Assembly: GCA_025927595.1 (NCBI GenBank)
Contig: JAICLD010000003.1
Span: forward strand, 1 to 39,655
DNA from: Nocardioidaceae bacterium
GTDB taxonomy: Bacteria; Actinomycetota; Actinomycetes; Propionibacteriales; Nocardioidaceae
Length of the DNA stretch: 39,655 bases
Direction of reading: 5' to 3'
Part shown: piece by piece, positions 24,055 to 34,200 of the stretch
How positions within the stretch are numbered: the stretch's first letter is position 1
Layout of the letters: each line of letters begins with the position of its first letter
Program-made: the position numbers and the translations under genes
Notes under the pieces: model-generated
What the model saw: only the letters and a program-made list of their open reading frames with translations
What the model was told of the DNA's origin: nothing
Databases searched by the model: none

Positions 24055-25086
24055 TCAGGTCCGCGGCTCCTCCGCGTCGACGTCGTCGGCTGCCGACGTG
24101 CCGTCGTCTCGGCCACGGTCGGTGAACGTCACCCGGACCCGCTGGAAGCCCTTGTAGCGCTGGGCTTTGGCGTAGCCGGCGTAGGCACGCCGGTCCGCCT
24201 CCGTCAGGCTGACCGCGTCGGTGAACGGGGTCAGCAGCGCCCGCGGGTAGAGGTGGCTGTGCAGCACGACGTTGATCTCGAGGCCGACCACCCACATCGT
24301 GGCCGCGATGTAGAGCAGCGCCACCAGACCGAGCACGACCGCGAAGATCGCGTTCATGTCGCTGGCGCGGGACACGACGTGGCTCACGTAGGTGCCCCCC
24401 GCCAGCTGCAGCAGCTGCCACATCACGGCGACCGCCACACCACCGGGAAGCGACGACCTGAACGACTGCCGGCGCAGGGCGACCAGCCGCATCATCAACG
24501 ACAGCACCAGGGCGTTGAGCGCCAGCGACCCGAGCGAGAACAGCAGCCGGATCCACCGGTCGACGTCGGAGCTGATCACGTCGATGTGGCTGGCGATGCT
24601 GGTCAGGACGGTGACCGCGAGCACGGTCAGCCCGGCGAGCAGCAGGAGCGCCAGGCTGCTGACCCTGCTGAGCAGGGGGTTCAGCCGGTTGTTGCGCGGC
24701 ACCGCCCACGTGGCGTTGACCGAGTTCTGCGCGGCCTGTCCCAGCCCCACGACGCCGTACAGCGCGGTCAGGCCGCCGACGAGCACCGCCGAGGTGCTCC
24801 CGCGGATCCCGCCGGGCTGGCCGAGCTGGGTGCCGACGATCGGGAACTGGCTGAGCGCCGAGGTCAGCACCTCCTGCTGCAGCCTCTCGTTGCCCTGCAG
24901 CACGAAGCCGAGGACCGAGGACGCGATCAGCAGCAGCGGGAAGATCGCGATGAAGGCGTAGTAGGTGATGACCGCCGCGAGGTAGCCGCCCTGGTCGTCG
25001 CTGAACTTGTAGACGACCGCGAGCGGAACGGCGACGACGGGCCGCCGGCGCTGGAAGTGGTCGACGCGGTCGACGAGCCCGGGCAC
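24055..25086 (-). CDS. YihY/virulence factor BrkB family membrane protein
   Basis: A 343-residue integral membrane protein with about six helices. Family features include AVVYKFSDDQGGYLAAVITYYAFIAIFPLLL near the N-terminus, LQGNERLQQEVL, and a late YIAATMWVVGLEINVVL. The C-terminal 60 residues are hydrophilic and acidic. The family was once called ribonuclease BN, wrongly; its role is not settled. I place the start at the GTG at 25086 (PGLVDRVDHFQ), 6 nt after TACGGT (25093-25098, minus strand). An upstream GTG at 25203 in the same frame would add 39 Gly/Ala/Arg-rich residues. It is divergent from the riboswitch-controlled NlpC/P60 gene. Confidence 0.9.
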   Translation of the reverse strand: MPGLVDRVDHFQRRRPVVAVPLAVVYKFSDDQGGYLAAVITYYAFIAIFPLLLIASSVLGFVLQGNERLQQEVLTSALSQFPIVGTQLGQPGGIRGSTSAVLVGGLTALYGVVGLGQAAQNSVNATWAVPRNNRLNPLLSRVSSLALLLLAGLTVLAVTVLTSIASHIDVISSDVDRWIRLLFSLGSLALNALVLSLMMRLVALRRQSFRSSLPGGVAVAVMWQLLQLAGGTYVSHVVSRASDMNAIFAVVLGLVALLYIAATMWVVGLEINVVLHSHLYPRALLTPFTDAVSLTEADRRAYAGYAKAQRYKGFQRVRVTFTDRGRDDGTSAADDVDAEEPRT

Positions 25087-25158
25087 GGACACACCGTACG
25101 TCGTGGGGGCCCGGCCGCGGATCCGTCGGTTCCGCCGCGCGGCGGGCCCTGCGGCGCC

Positions 25159-25164
25159 TACGCT
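25159..25164 (+). promoter_or_regulatory. -10 box TACGCT, candidate promoter of the riboswitch transcript
   Basis: TACGCT fits TANNNT and would start transcription near 25171, giving a leader of about 250 nt that contains the whole aptamer. A strong inverted repeat, GTGTCGGC-N6-GCCGACAC, follows at 25166-25187. No convincing -35 box is seen. Confidence 0.35.
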
Positions 25165-25249
25165 CGTGTCGGCACCGGCGCCGACACCTGGCCCGGCCGC
25201 CACCTCAGTCCCCGCCGCACGGCGGGGCCGCCCGGCCCACGCCGAAGCC

Positions 25250-25415
25250 CGTCATGGCAGCCGGACGACCCGAGCGCACCATCGCAGCAGGCGGGCACGG
25301 ACGACCCGAGCAGCACGGCGTGGCAGCGGCCACGCCTCGGGGTGAAGCCACCAGGCGGTGGCCGGGCACTTCGGGCCCGAACCCGACAGGACATCGTTCG
25401 CAGGCGCTGCCGAAG
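25250..25415 (+). ncRNA. c-di-AMP riboswitch (ydaO-yuaA type)
   Basis: The leader keeps the conserved ydaO blocks in order. GACCCGAGCAG is followed by a variable hairpin (GGCGTGGC/GGCCACGCC). Then come GGGGTGAAGCC, GGGC-ACTTC-GGGCCCGAACCCGACAGG and TTCGCAGGCG. These align by eye with B. subtilis ydaO (GGGGUGAAUCC, AGCCCGAAUCCGUCAG, UCGUAAGCG). An outer P1 stem is visible, GGCAGC (25256-25261) with GCTGCC (25406-25411). The P1 3' strand abuts a GAAGG ribosome binding site, so ligand-stabilised P1 could hide it. In known cases c-di-AMP turns expression off, and in actinobacteria the class often precedes NlpC/P60 and Rpf genes, as here. Confidence 0.88.
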
Positions 25416-25424
25416 GGCCCCGCC

Positions 25425-25898
25425 ATGCCTGGCACCGCGACCACGTCCTCCGTCCTTCGCCGGCTGCTCGTGCACGCCGTCGTCGTCCTCGCCGTCGTGG
25501 CGTCGACCGCCCTGGTCGGCTCGACCGGCGCCGACGCGCTGACCCGCCACCAGCGGCACCGGGTGCTGCACGTGGCGGCCTCGAAGCAGGGCACCCCCTA
25601 CCGCTACGGCGCCACCGGCCCCAAGGCGTTCGACTGCTCCGGCTACACCCGCTGGGTGTTCGCCAGGATCGGCAAGCGGCTCCCGCGCACCTCCCGGGAC
25701 CAGTCGAGGGCGGTGCGGCACGTCCGCGCCCGCCACCGGCGCCTCGGCGACCTGGTGTTCTTCTCCTCCCACCACCGCGTCTACCACGTCGGGATCTACG
25801 CCGGCCACGGCCGGATCTGGAACGCCCCGCACACCGGGGCGCGGGTCCGCCGGGAGCGGCTGTGGACGCACGCGGTCAGCTACGGCCGGGTGCGCTGA
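25425..25898 (+). CDS. secreted NlpC/P60 peptidoglycan endopeptidase
   Basis: A 157-residue exported cell-wall hydrolase. The signal peptide spans 1-38 (RRLLVHAVVVLAVVASTAL core, cleavage near GADA). The NlpC/P60 domain starts near residue 44: TPYRYGATGPKAFDCSGY with nucleophile C71, then RLGDLVFF and catalytic H121 in HVGIYAG. The third polar residue is likely N133 or H136 (IWNAPHTG). Such enzymes cut peptide stems of peptidoglycan. The ATG at 25425 lies 10 nt after the riboswitch; an ATG at 25254 in the same frame falls inside the aptamer and is rejected. The protein is a bare catalytic domain with no wall-binding module. Its expression is probably set by c-di-AMP. Confidence 0.92.
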   Translation: MPGTATTSSVLRRLLVHAVVVLAVVASTALVGSTGADALTRHQRHRVLHVAASKQGTPYRYGATGPKAFDCSGYTRWVFARIGKRLPRTSRDQSRAVRHVRARHRRLGDLVFFSSHHRVYHVGIYAGHGRIWNAPHTGARVRRERLWTHAVSYGRVR

Positions 25899-25922
25899 CC
25901 CCCTTCGGCGTCGAAGCCGGCG

Positions 25923-27878
25923 TCACCGCCGGAGCCGCAGTCCGCTCGCGCGCACGACCGGTCGACGGACGGCCGCCTCGAGCGCGGGACGGCTGCCGAC
26001 GACCCGCAGGCGGTGCTGCGCGCGGGTCGCCCCGGTGTACAGCAGCTCGCGGGTGAGCAGCGGCGAGCCCGCCGGTGGCAGCACCAGGGTGACGGCGTCG
26101 TACTGCGAGCCCTGGCTGCGGTGCACCGACATCGCGTGCAGGGTCGTGACGTCGGCCAGCCGGCCCGGAGACAGCAGGTCCACGACGCCGTCGCGCAGGA
26201 ACGCCGCGCGCGGGCGACCGCCGGCCGCCACGACCACCCCGGTGTCCCCGTTGAACAGCCGCAACCGGTAGTCGTTGCTGGTCACCAGGAGTGGACGGCC
26301 GACGTACCAGCGTCCCTCGGCGGCGTACCCGGGCACCGCCGCGCGCAGCCAGCCCTCGACCCGCTCGGTCCACTGGCCGACCCCGAACGGCCCCTGACGG
26401 TGCCCGCACAGCAGCTGGTGCGCGGCGAGCCGGCGCAGCGCCTCGGCGCCGTCGCCGGCGGCCGCCGCCTCGTGCAGCGCGGTCCCCGCGGCGACGACCT
26501 GCTCGCGCAGCGACGCGAGCGACGCCCCGTCGGGGACGCTCCCGTCGGGGACCTCGACGAGCTCGACGCGGTCCCCGCCCCGCTCCAGCACCTCGCGTAC
26601 GGCGTCGGGGTCCCCGGCGCGGACCGCGGTGGCGAATGCCGCGATGTCCCCGGCGAACCGGTGCACCCGCGAGAGCCGGACCACGCCCCGGCCCAGCACC
26701 GCCGCGCGCTCGTCGGCGTCGAGGTCGGCGAGGTCGCGTGCCCCCGGACCCCCGGTGGCCGTGCCGGCCGCCGGCAGGCCCGGTGCGCCCCGGGGCGCGT
26801 CGCGCAGCACGAGGTCGCCGAGGACCGCACCGGCCTCGACGGAGGCGAGCTGGTCGGGGTCCCCGACGAGCAGCAGCCGGGCGTCCGGGCGCAGCGCGTC
26901 GACCAGCCGCGACATCAGCGTCAGCGACACCATCGAGGCCTCGTCGACGACGACCACGTCGTGCGGCAGCCGGTTGTCGCGGTCGTGCCGGAACCGGGTC
27001 CGCGAGTCCGGCCGACGGCCGAGCAGCCGGTGCAGGGTGACCGCCTCCAGCGTGCCGACCCGCCGCCGGTCCTCCTCGCCGACACCGGCCAGCGCGGCCG
27101 CAGCCGCGGTGGTCAGCCGCTTCGCGGCGACGGCCGTGGGTGCCGCCAGCGCGACCCGCAGGCCGCCGCCGGCCTGGTCCTGGAGCACGGCGATCAGCCG
27201 GGCCACCGTCGTGGTCTTCCCGGTGCCGGGGCCCCCGGCGAGCACGCTGACCCAGCGGTGCGCGACCACGACGGCGGCCAGCCGCTGCCGGTCCGGGCCT
27301 TCGCCGGGGAACAGCCGGTGCACCGCCCCCGGCAGCCGGTCGGCGTCGACCTCCGGGCCGGGCCGCAGCGCAGCCTCGTCCAGCACCGTGGCGATCCGCT
27401 GCTCCTGGCGCCAGTAGCGGTCGAGGTAGAGCAGCGACCCCCGCAGCCGCAGCGGCCGCGCTGCGTCACACCCCGTGCCGGGCCCGGTGTCGGGCCCGGT
27501 GTCAGGCTCCCTGTCGGGCCCCCTGTCCGGTCCCGTGTCGAGCCCGGTGGCGACCAGCGGGCTCGCCTCCAGTGCCGAGAGCCAGGCCGGCTCCTCCGGC
27601 CAGGGCAGCGCGGCGAGGGCGGCCGCGTCGACGTCCTCGACCGCGGTGGTGGCGCGGGCCTGCGCCACGTCGAGGCACACGGACCCGGCGCGCAGCGCAC
27701 GGACCGTCAGGGCCGCCGCGAGCAGCACCCGCTCGTCGGGCTCGTCGCCCAGCCGGCCCAGCCGGGCCGCGACGTGCACGTCGGCGGCGCCGAGGACGCC
27801 GGCGTCGTTGAACGTCCGCAGCAGGCCGTCCGCGCGGCGTACCCGCTGGACGTCGTGGGGGTCGGCCACCTGGGTCAC
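25923..27878 (-). CDS. recD: exonuclease V subunit alpha, RecD
   Basis: A 651-residue 5'-3' helicase subunit of RecBCD. Walker A is GGPGTGKTTT (about 215-224), motif II VVVVDEAS, and late motifs are VTSNDYRLRLFNGDTG and MSVHRSQGSQYD followed by LLYTGATRA. The N-terminal region (1-110) contacts RecBC in relatives. Residues about 112-137 are an extra Gly-Pro-Asp-rich tract encoded by degenerate 12-bp repeats. The GTG at 27878 overlaps the recB stop by four bases (GTGA), so translation is coupled. An upstream frame to 28007 lies within recB and is not used. It is the last gene of recC-recB-recD. Confidence 0.94.
   Translation of the reverse strand: MTQVADPHDVQRVRRADGLLRTFNDAGVLGAADVHVAARLGRLGDEPDERVLLAAALTVRALRAGSVCLDVAQARATTAVEDVDAAALAALPWPEEPAWLSALEASPLVATGLDTGPDRGPDREPDTGPDTGPGTGCDAARPLRLRGSLLYLDRYWRQEQRIATVLDEAALRPGPEVDADRLPGAVHRLFPGEGPDRQRLAAVVVAHRWVSVLAGGPGTGKTTTVARLIAVLQDQAGGGLRVALAAPTAVAAKRLTTAAAAALAGVGEEDRRRVGTLEAVTLHRLLGRRPDSRTRFRHDRDNRLPHDVVVVDEASMVSLTLMSRLVDALRPDARLLLVGDPDQLASVEAGAVLGDLVLRDAPRGAPGLPAAGTATGGPGARDLADLDADERAAVLGRGVVRLSRVHRFAGDIAAFATAVRAGDPDAVREVLERGGDRVELVEVPDGSVPDGASLASLREQVVAAGTALHEAAAAGDGAEALRRLAAHQLLCGHRQGPFGVGQWTERVEGWLRAAVPGYAAEGRWYVGRPLLVTSNDYRLRLFNGDTGVVVAAGGRPRAAFLRDGVVDLLSPGRLADVTTLHAMSVHRSQGSQYDAVTLVLPPAGSPLLTRELLYTGATRAQHRLRVVGSRPALEAAVRRPVVRASGLRLRR
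27471..27542 (-). repeat. degenerate 12-bp tandem repeats inside recD
   Basis: About six units of 12 bp, of the type CCCGGTGTCGGG on the plus strand, encode repeated Gly-Pro-Asp-Thr/Arg in RecD. Copies have diverged at one to four positions. They fall between the N-terminal domain and the helicase core. Confidence 0.8.
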
Positions 27879-30800
27879 GTCGCGGCCCCCGAGCCGCCCG
27901 CCGCACCCGCCAGCAGCGCCGACAGGTCGACCACGAGCCCCGGCGGCGGCGACCACGAGAACACGCCGCACGTCATCGTGTCGACCACCGGCGTGTCCGG
28001 ACCGCACATGCCGCGCAGGAACAGGTAGAGCACCCCGCCGAGGTGGACGGCGGGGTCGTAGCCCGCGTGCCGCCAGCGCAGGTAGCGGTGCAGCGCCACG
28101 GAGTACAGCAGCGCCTGGAGCGGGTAGTGCGCCTCCCTCATGGCCGCGGCCATCGCGGCCGGTCGGTAGTCGTCCGAGGTCAGCTCGTCCCCGCCGAGCC
28201 AGTTGGTCTTGTAGTCGACGACGACGTAGCGGGGGCCGCCGTCCTCACGCAGCCGCAGGACCGTGTCGATGCTGCCGTTGAGGAAGCCGCGCAGCCGTCT
28301 GTCGGCCAGCAGGGGGACCGCGAGGTCGTCGGCGTAGCGGCGCAGCGGGTCGTCGGTCGGCAGGTGCCGGCGCAGCACCTCGGCCACGTCCCCCACATGG
28401 GCACCTCCCACGGGCCGGTCGCCGCCGGCCAGCGGCAGCTCGAAGCCGAGCTCGTCGAGCCGGTCGCCGCGCGCCACGTCGACCAGCCGGCGACCGCCGG
28501 CCAGCGGCCCGAGCGGGGTCAGCAGGGCCGGCAGCAGCGCGTCGGCGAGCTCCTCCGGACCGAGCCCGGCGACCGCGGCGGCACCGGCCCGGTCGGCCTC
28601 GCGTGCCAGCTCCGCGCGCAGGTCCTGGCCGGCGAAGTCGGTGTGCTCGAGGACCGCGTGCACCAGCGTCCCGACGTCGGCACCGCGGGGGACGCCCACC
28701 ATCGGGGACGGCAGCGCCATGCCGGTCACGGTCCCGCCGTCAGGGGTCCCGGCGGGCGCCACCTCGACCTCGTCGACCGTCCCGGGCTCCTCGACCTCGC
28801 TGGTGACGCCCGCCGGGGCCGCCTCGTGCAGGCCCGCCGTCAGCCCGGAGTACGACGTCCGGGTCCACGTCGAGTCCAGCACCCGGTCGAAGGCGCGCAC
28901 GCCGAGGTCGGGGACCGCCTCGACCGGGGGCGTCCAGCGCCGGGTCTCCGGCACCGACGTCTCCACCACGATCCGGTCGCCGGAGCGGGCGGCGAGCTCC
29001 TCCAGCCGCGCGCGAGCCTTGTCGTCGGACCAGACCCGGACCGGGTCCTCCAGGACACCGTCCGGTGACCGGGTGCCGAAGAGCAGCCGGTGCAGCGGCC
29101 CGCCGACCGTGTTCGACGTCGGCGCCCAGTGCGTGACGACCTGGGCGGAGGCGCGGGTCAGCGCGACGTAGGCCAGCCGCAGCGCCTCGCCCGCGTCCTC
29201 CTGCGCGTGGCGCTCCCGGCGGGCGGCGTACCCCTCCCCCGACGGACCGCCGACGTCGAGGACCCGGGTGCCGGCGTCGTCGTGCAGCAGCAGCGGGTCC
29301 GGTGTGCGCGGCACGAACCGGTCCCAGAGGAAGGGCGCGTAGACGACCGGGAACTCCAGCCCCTTGCTGCGGTGGACGGTGACGACCTGGACCGCGGCCG
29401 CGTCGGACTCCAGGCGGCGGCTCCGCTCCTCGGACTGGTCGGCGGCCGCCTCGGTGACCCGGCGCTGGAGCCACTCGACCATCGAGGCCACGCCGAACCG
29501 GCCCACGGCGGCCGCGGCGTGCAGGACCTGCCCGACGTGCCGCAGGTCGGTGAGCAGCCGCTCGCCGTGCTCGCCGGCCAGCACCCGCGGGACCATCGCA
29601 CCGGCGGCGGCCTCCAGCAGCGCGGCGACCCCGCGCCCGGACAGCAGCTCGGCCCAGCCGTGCAGGGTGGCGGTGAGGTCGTCGAGGGAGGCGTCGGCGT
29701 CCGCGGCGGCCAGCCGGTCCGGGGTCCAGCCGACGAAGCTGGTGAGGGCGGCCGCCCGGACGAGGCCGGTGCGCTGGGGCTGGGCGAGCGCGCTCAGCAG
29801 CGTCACCCAGTCCTGGGCGGCCTCGGAGCCGAAGACGCTCGAGGTGCCGGTCAGCACGACCGGCACGCCGGCCGCCGCGAGGGCGTCCCGGACGGAGACG
29901 GCGTCGCGGTTCGCCTGCACCAGCACCGCCACGTCACCGGGGCGCAGCGGGCGTGCGCGGGCGCCGTCCCGCAGCGTGGCCCCCGACGCGAGCAGGGACA
30001 CGACGTCGCCCGCCACGTCGCGGGCCACCCAGGACCGCACGGCGTCCACGCGCAGCAGCGCGTCCTCGCCCGGGGTGACCAGGTCGCGCTCGACGACACG
30101 GACCCGGAGCGGCGCGCCGGCCGGGGCGCCCTCCAGCCGCGGGCCGGAGCGCGCCGCGGCCACGGGGTGCACCCGGATCCGCTCGTGGCCCAGGGCCACC
30201 CCGCCCATCACCTGCTCCAACGCCTCCACCAGCGGCGCGTCGCTGCGCCAGTTGGTGCCCAGCGTGCGGGTCCGGCCGGCCGAGCCGGTGGCAGCCAGGT
30301 AGGTGACCACGTCGGCACCGCGGAAGGCGTAGATCGCCTGCTTGGGGTCCCCGATGAGCACCAGGGTGCGGTGCCCGTGGAAGGCGCGCTCGAGGATCTC
30401 CCACTGCACCGGGTCGGTGTCCTGGAACTCGTCGACCATCACGACCGCGTAGCGCCTGCGGACCCGGGCGCGCGCGTCCGCACCGGTCTCCGGGTCGGCC
30501 AGGGCGTCCCGCAGGTGCACGAGCAGGTCGTCGTAGTCCATCAGCCGGCGCCGGCGCTTGCGCTCGTCCACCTCCTCGCGGACCCGCTCGGCCAGCCGGC
30601 GCCGCAGGTCGGCCTCGGAGTCCGGCGCCGCCCCACGCGGCGCGAGCACCGCCTGGCGGTCGGACACCGCCTGGAGCCCGATCCGGGCGGCCACGTCGGG
30701 TGCGAACGGCGGCGTGGGGCTCGCAGGTCCGCCGTAGGCCCGCACGTACAGGTCGCCGACGACCTCGGCCGTCACGTCGGCGACGGACTCGGTGAAGGTG

Positions 30801-31234
30801 AGCTCGGGGTCGACGTCGGCGGCCACGCCGAGTCCGGTCAGCATCTGCTGGCAGAAGCCGTGGGTGGTGGCGATCGTCGCGGCGTCGAAGTCGGCCAGTG
30901 CCTGCCGCAGCCGCTGCCGGCGCAGGGCCACCGCCTCGTCCGGTCCGGCCGCCAGCAGCGCGGTCACCGGCTCCTCGCCGGCCCGGGCCGCCGCGGGGTC
31001 CGCCAGCGCCGCAGCGGTCGCGACGAACCGCTCCCGGACCCGCTCCCGCAGCTCCACGGTCGCCGCCCGGCCGAAGGTCACCAGCATCAGCTCGTCGACG
31101 CGCGCGTGGCCCTCGGCGACGTAGCGCACGGCCAGCGTCGCGATCGTGTGCGTCTTGCCGGTGCCCGCGCTCGCCTCGAGCACCGTGGTGCCCTCGGGCA
31201 GCGGGCCGCGGGGATCGAAGACCGGGGCGTCCAT
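27875..31234 (-). CDS. recB: exonuclease V subunit beta, RecB (UvrD-type helicase and nuclease)
   Basis: A 1119-residue protein, near the usual RecB length. The N-terminal helicase has Walker A ASAGTGKTHT (21-30), VVMVDEFQDTDPVQW (motif II), LIGDPKQAIYAFRGAD (motif III), VVTVHRSKGLEFPVVY (motif V) and LAYVALTRA (motif VI). The C-terminal RecB nuclease shows RYVVVDYKTNWL, with the catalytic D and K, and an AHYPLQALLYSVAL segment. RecB is the 3'-5' motor and the only nuclease of RecBCD, which trims double-strand ends for RecA. The ATG at 31234 overlaps the recC stop by one base (TGATG), implying coupled translation. Confidence 0.95.
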   Translation of the reverse strand: MDAPVFDPRGPLPEGTTVLEASAGTGKTHTIATLAVRYVAEGHARVDELMLVTFGRAATVELRERVRERFVATAAALADPAAARAGEEPVTALLAAGPDEAVALRRQRLRQALADFDAATIATTHGFCQQMLTGLGVAADVDPELTFTESVADVTAEVVGDLYVRAYGGPASPTPPFAPDVAARIGLQAVSDRQAVLAPRGAAPDSEADLRRRLAERVREEVDERKRRRRLMDYDDLLVHLRDALADPETGADARARVRRRYAVVMVDEFQDTDPVQWEILERAFHGHRTLVLIGDPKQAIYAFRGADVVTYLAATGSAGRTRTLGTNWRSDAPLVEALEQVMGGVALGHERIRVHPVAAARSGPRLEGAPAGAPLRVRVVERDLVTPGEDALLRVDAVRSWVARDVAGDVVSLLASGATLRDGARARPLRPGDVAVLVQANRDAVSVRDALAAAGVPVVLTGTSSVFGSEAAQDWVTLLSALAQPQRTGLVRAAALTSFVGWTPDRLAAADADASLDDLTATLHGWAELLSGRGVAALLEAAAGAMVPRVLAGEHGERLLTDLRHVGQVLHAAAAVGRFGVASMVEWLQRRVTEAAADQSEERSRRLESDAAAVQVVTVHRSKGLEFPVVYAPFLWDRFVPRTPDPLLLHDDAGTRVLDVGGPSGEGYAARRERHAQEDAGEALRLAYVALTRASAQVVTHWAPTSNTVGGPLHRLLFGTRSPDGVLEDPVRVWSDDKARARLEELAARSGDRIVVETSVPETRRWTPPVEAVPDLGVRAFDRVLDSTWTRTSYSGLTAGLHEAAPAGVTSEVEEPGTVDEVEVAPAGTPDGGTVTGMALPSPMVGVPRGADVGTLVHAVLEHTDFAGQDLRAELAREADRAGAAAVAGLGPEELADALLPALLTPLGPLAGGRRLVDVARGDRLDELGFELPLAGGDRPVGGAHVGDVAEVLRRHLPTDDPLRRYADDLAVPLLADRRLRGFLNGSIDTVLRLREDGGPRYVVVDYKTNWLGGDELTSDDYRPAAMAAAMREAHYPLQALLYSVALHRYLRWRHAGYDPAVHLGGVLYLFLRGMCGPDTPVVDTMTCGVFSWSPPPGLVVDLSALLAGAAGGSGAAT

Positions 31235-34200
31235 CAGTGCATCGCCTCGTGCTCGAGCAGCGGCCCGAAGACCTGACGGGCGAGCTGGCCGAACCGGTGC
31301 GGCTCGTCGTCGTACGGCTCTGCGGGCCGCGGACCGCCCAGGCCCAGGAGGTGCCGCAGCGGCACCTCCCCCCAGACCCGGACATGGGCGGGGTCGTCGA
31401 ACTCGCCGAAGGCGCCGCCGTCGCGCCGGGACGTGCGCCACTGCTGCGCCGCCCGGGCCTCCGCGGCCCGGGGCGGACCTCCCCGGCGCCGCACCTCGGC
31501 GTAGGCGCACGAGCTCCTCGGCGCCAGCGGCAACGGCTCGCGCAGCCCGGCGGCACGCAGCCGGACCAGGGTCTCGAGCAGCTCCAGGGCGACCTCCGGC
31601 GCCGGCCCGGCCAGCGCGGACATCGCCGGCCCGTCGGGACCACGCCCCACGGTGGCCGCACACCAGGACGGGCCGGGGCGCCCCGACGCCAGGGCCAGCA
31701 GCTGGACCCACGCGCGGACCCGGTGCTTGGCGGCGAGCCGGGAGTACTCCACCCGCACGACCCGGTCGCCTCGGACGCCCGGCACCGTCCCGGACACCCG
31801 CGGTCCGCCGGGGAGGTCGACCGTCACGTCGACCGCCGCCGAGGGGCCGGCGCGCAGGCCGCTGGTGCGGCCGACCAGGACCTCGACCTCGTCGGCGACC
31901 GGGTCGAGCACCGCGGCGCCCAGCGCCCCGGGCGGCAGGTCGCCGCGCAGCCGCTCGGCGCGGACCGCCTCGGCCCTGCCCACCCCGGTGAGACCGCTGC
32001 GCAGCAGCCGGTCGCCGACCCCCCAGCGCTCCAGCGGCCCCAGCTCCACCGCGATCGCGTCGGGCTGCTCCTCCAGCTCGCGCAGGAGCGTGAGGTCGAG
32101 CCGCTGGCGCAGGAACCCGCGCACCGGCGCCTCCAGGAACTCCACGAGCTCCGGCAGCGTGACGAGGTCCGCGGGCGCCGGCTCGGCGAGGGGGCCGCCG
32201 AGGAACGGCGGCCGTGGACGCCGGGGGGCGAGCATCGACCGGGCGCCGGCGTACGACGCGCGGTCGAAGCTGAACGGTCCCGGCAGCCCCAGGGCGCCCG
32301 CGGAGAACGCGCGCGGGTCGAACGGCTGGAGCGGGTGCCGCACCACGACCCGGGAGCGGTCCTCCTGCCGCGGGAGCATCCGGTGCACCACGTCGAGCAG
32401 CTCGCCGAGCGGCACCGCCGGCGGCCGGACCGCGCCGGTGCGCTCGTCCGCGCCGCTGTAGAGGAGCACCAGGCTCTCCTCGGCCGCCAGCATGGCGTCC
32501 AGGAACAGCTGCCGGTCCTCCGAGCGCGGGTCCCGCTCGCCGACCAGCGGGGTGCGTCCCACGACGTCGTCCCCGTCGAGCCGGGTGCTGCGAGGGAACA
32601 CCCCGTCGTCGAGGCCGAGCAGCACGACGACCCGGTGCGGCACCGACCGCATCGGGACCATCGTGCAGATCGTCAGGTGCCCGGTCCGGAAGCCGGCGCG
32701 CGTCGGCCGGCCGCGCAGCCGGTCCGCGAGCAGCGCCCGCACGTCGCCGAGGCGGAGCGGGACGCGGTCCGCGCGCGGCCCGGCGGCGGTGAGCGCGTCG
32801 CTCAGCTGCCGTCGCGCCTCGACCAGCTGCCACTCCTCGCGCGGCGCGACGTCGGTGAGGTCGCGGACGGCCGTCACGAGCACGTCGACCCAGGCGGCGA
32901 GCGGCTGGTCCCCGGAGAGGGCCGCGACCGTGGCCGCCAGCCGGTCGAGGAGCTCGGCGAGCCGTCCTGCCAGGTCGACGTCGCCGCTGTCCACGTCGTC
33001 CAGCGGCAGGGCGGGACCCAGCGTGCGCAGACCCTCCTCGTCCATCGCGGCGCCCACCAGCACCCGGTCGAGCCCGGCGCGCCAGGTGTTCTGCGCCACG
33101 CCGTCGAGCCGGTAGGGCACCCGGGCCTCCCGGTCCAGCCCCCAGCGCACGCCGCTGCGGCGGACCCAGTCCCCGACCAGCTCCAGGGCGTCGTCGTCGA
33201 GACCGAACCGGCGGCGCACCGGCGGCATCGCGGCCAGGTCGAGGACCTCCGACGCGGTCAGCCGGGCGTCGGCGAGCTCGAGGAGCCGGGCGACGACGGT
33301 CAGCACCGGGTTCGTCTGCCGCAGCGACCGGTCCGCGAGCCGCATCCGCAGCCGGTGCCCCGGGTGCGGCACGTCCGTCCCAGGGCGCTCGAGAGGCTCG
33401 CCCAGGTCCTCGAAGGCGGCGTGGATCAGCGGCGCGTAGGCCTCGATGTCGGGGCACATCACCACGACGTCGCGCAGCTCCAGCGACGGGTCGTCGGCGA
33501 GCAGGCCGAGCACCACCTCACGCAGCACCTCGACCTGACGCTGCCGGCCGTGGCAGGCGTGCACCTGGAGGGAGCGGTCGCGGGGGTCGAGCTCGACGGG
33601 GCCGGGGTCGCGGTCCTCGCGCACGTCGCGCTGCAGCGCCGCGAGCAGCGTCCGGCCGGTGCCGGTGAGCGCCGGCAGGTGCTCGTCGAGGGTGGCCGGG
33701 TCCGTGGTACCGGTCGCCACCAGCCTGACCTGCAGCTCGCGCGCGTCCCGGCCGCAGGAGCGCAGCAGCGGGTGCCGCGGCGACCCGGCGGTCGGGTCCT
33801 CCCGCCGCGGCACCGAGCGCTCCGGCCCCTCCAGCGCGGCCTCGGGACGTCGGTCGACGGTAGTCGCGGCGAGGGCGCCGACGCGCCGCCAGAGCACGTC
33901 GGAGGGGTGCGGCAGCCACAGGTGCACGTCGCGGTGTGCCGCCAGCGCCCGGACGACCGCCAGCTGCTCGGTGGTGAGACGGGTCGGGCCGAACAGCGAG
34001 ACCCGGGCCGGCAGGTCGAGCACCTCCGGCTCCCGCACGAGGCGCTCGCAGGCGGGCGTGAGCCGCTCGGCGGGGCTCGGCGTGCCCAGGGCCGCCCGGA
34101 CCCGGCGCCACAGCTGCGCCTGCCACGACAGGTCGCCGGCGAGCGTGCCTCCCGCGCCGTCGGCGTCACGGCCCGCCGCCCACTCCCGCAGCATGGCCGG

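Noticed and set aside
25254-25424. N-terminal extension of the NlpC/P60 protein from the ATG at 25254
   Set aside because: The bases form the c-di-AMP aptamer, and the signal peptide begins properly at 25425.
27879-28007. N-terminal extension of RecD
   Set aside because: It lies inside recB, and the GTGA overlap gives a natural coupled start at 27878.
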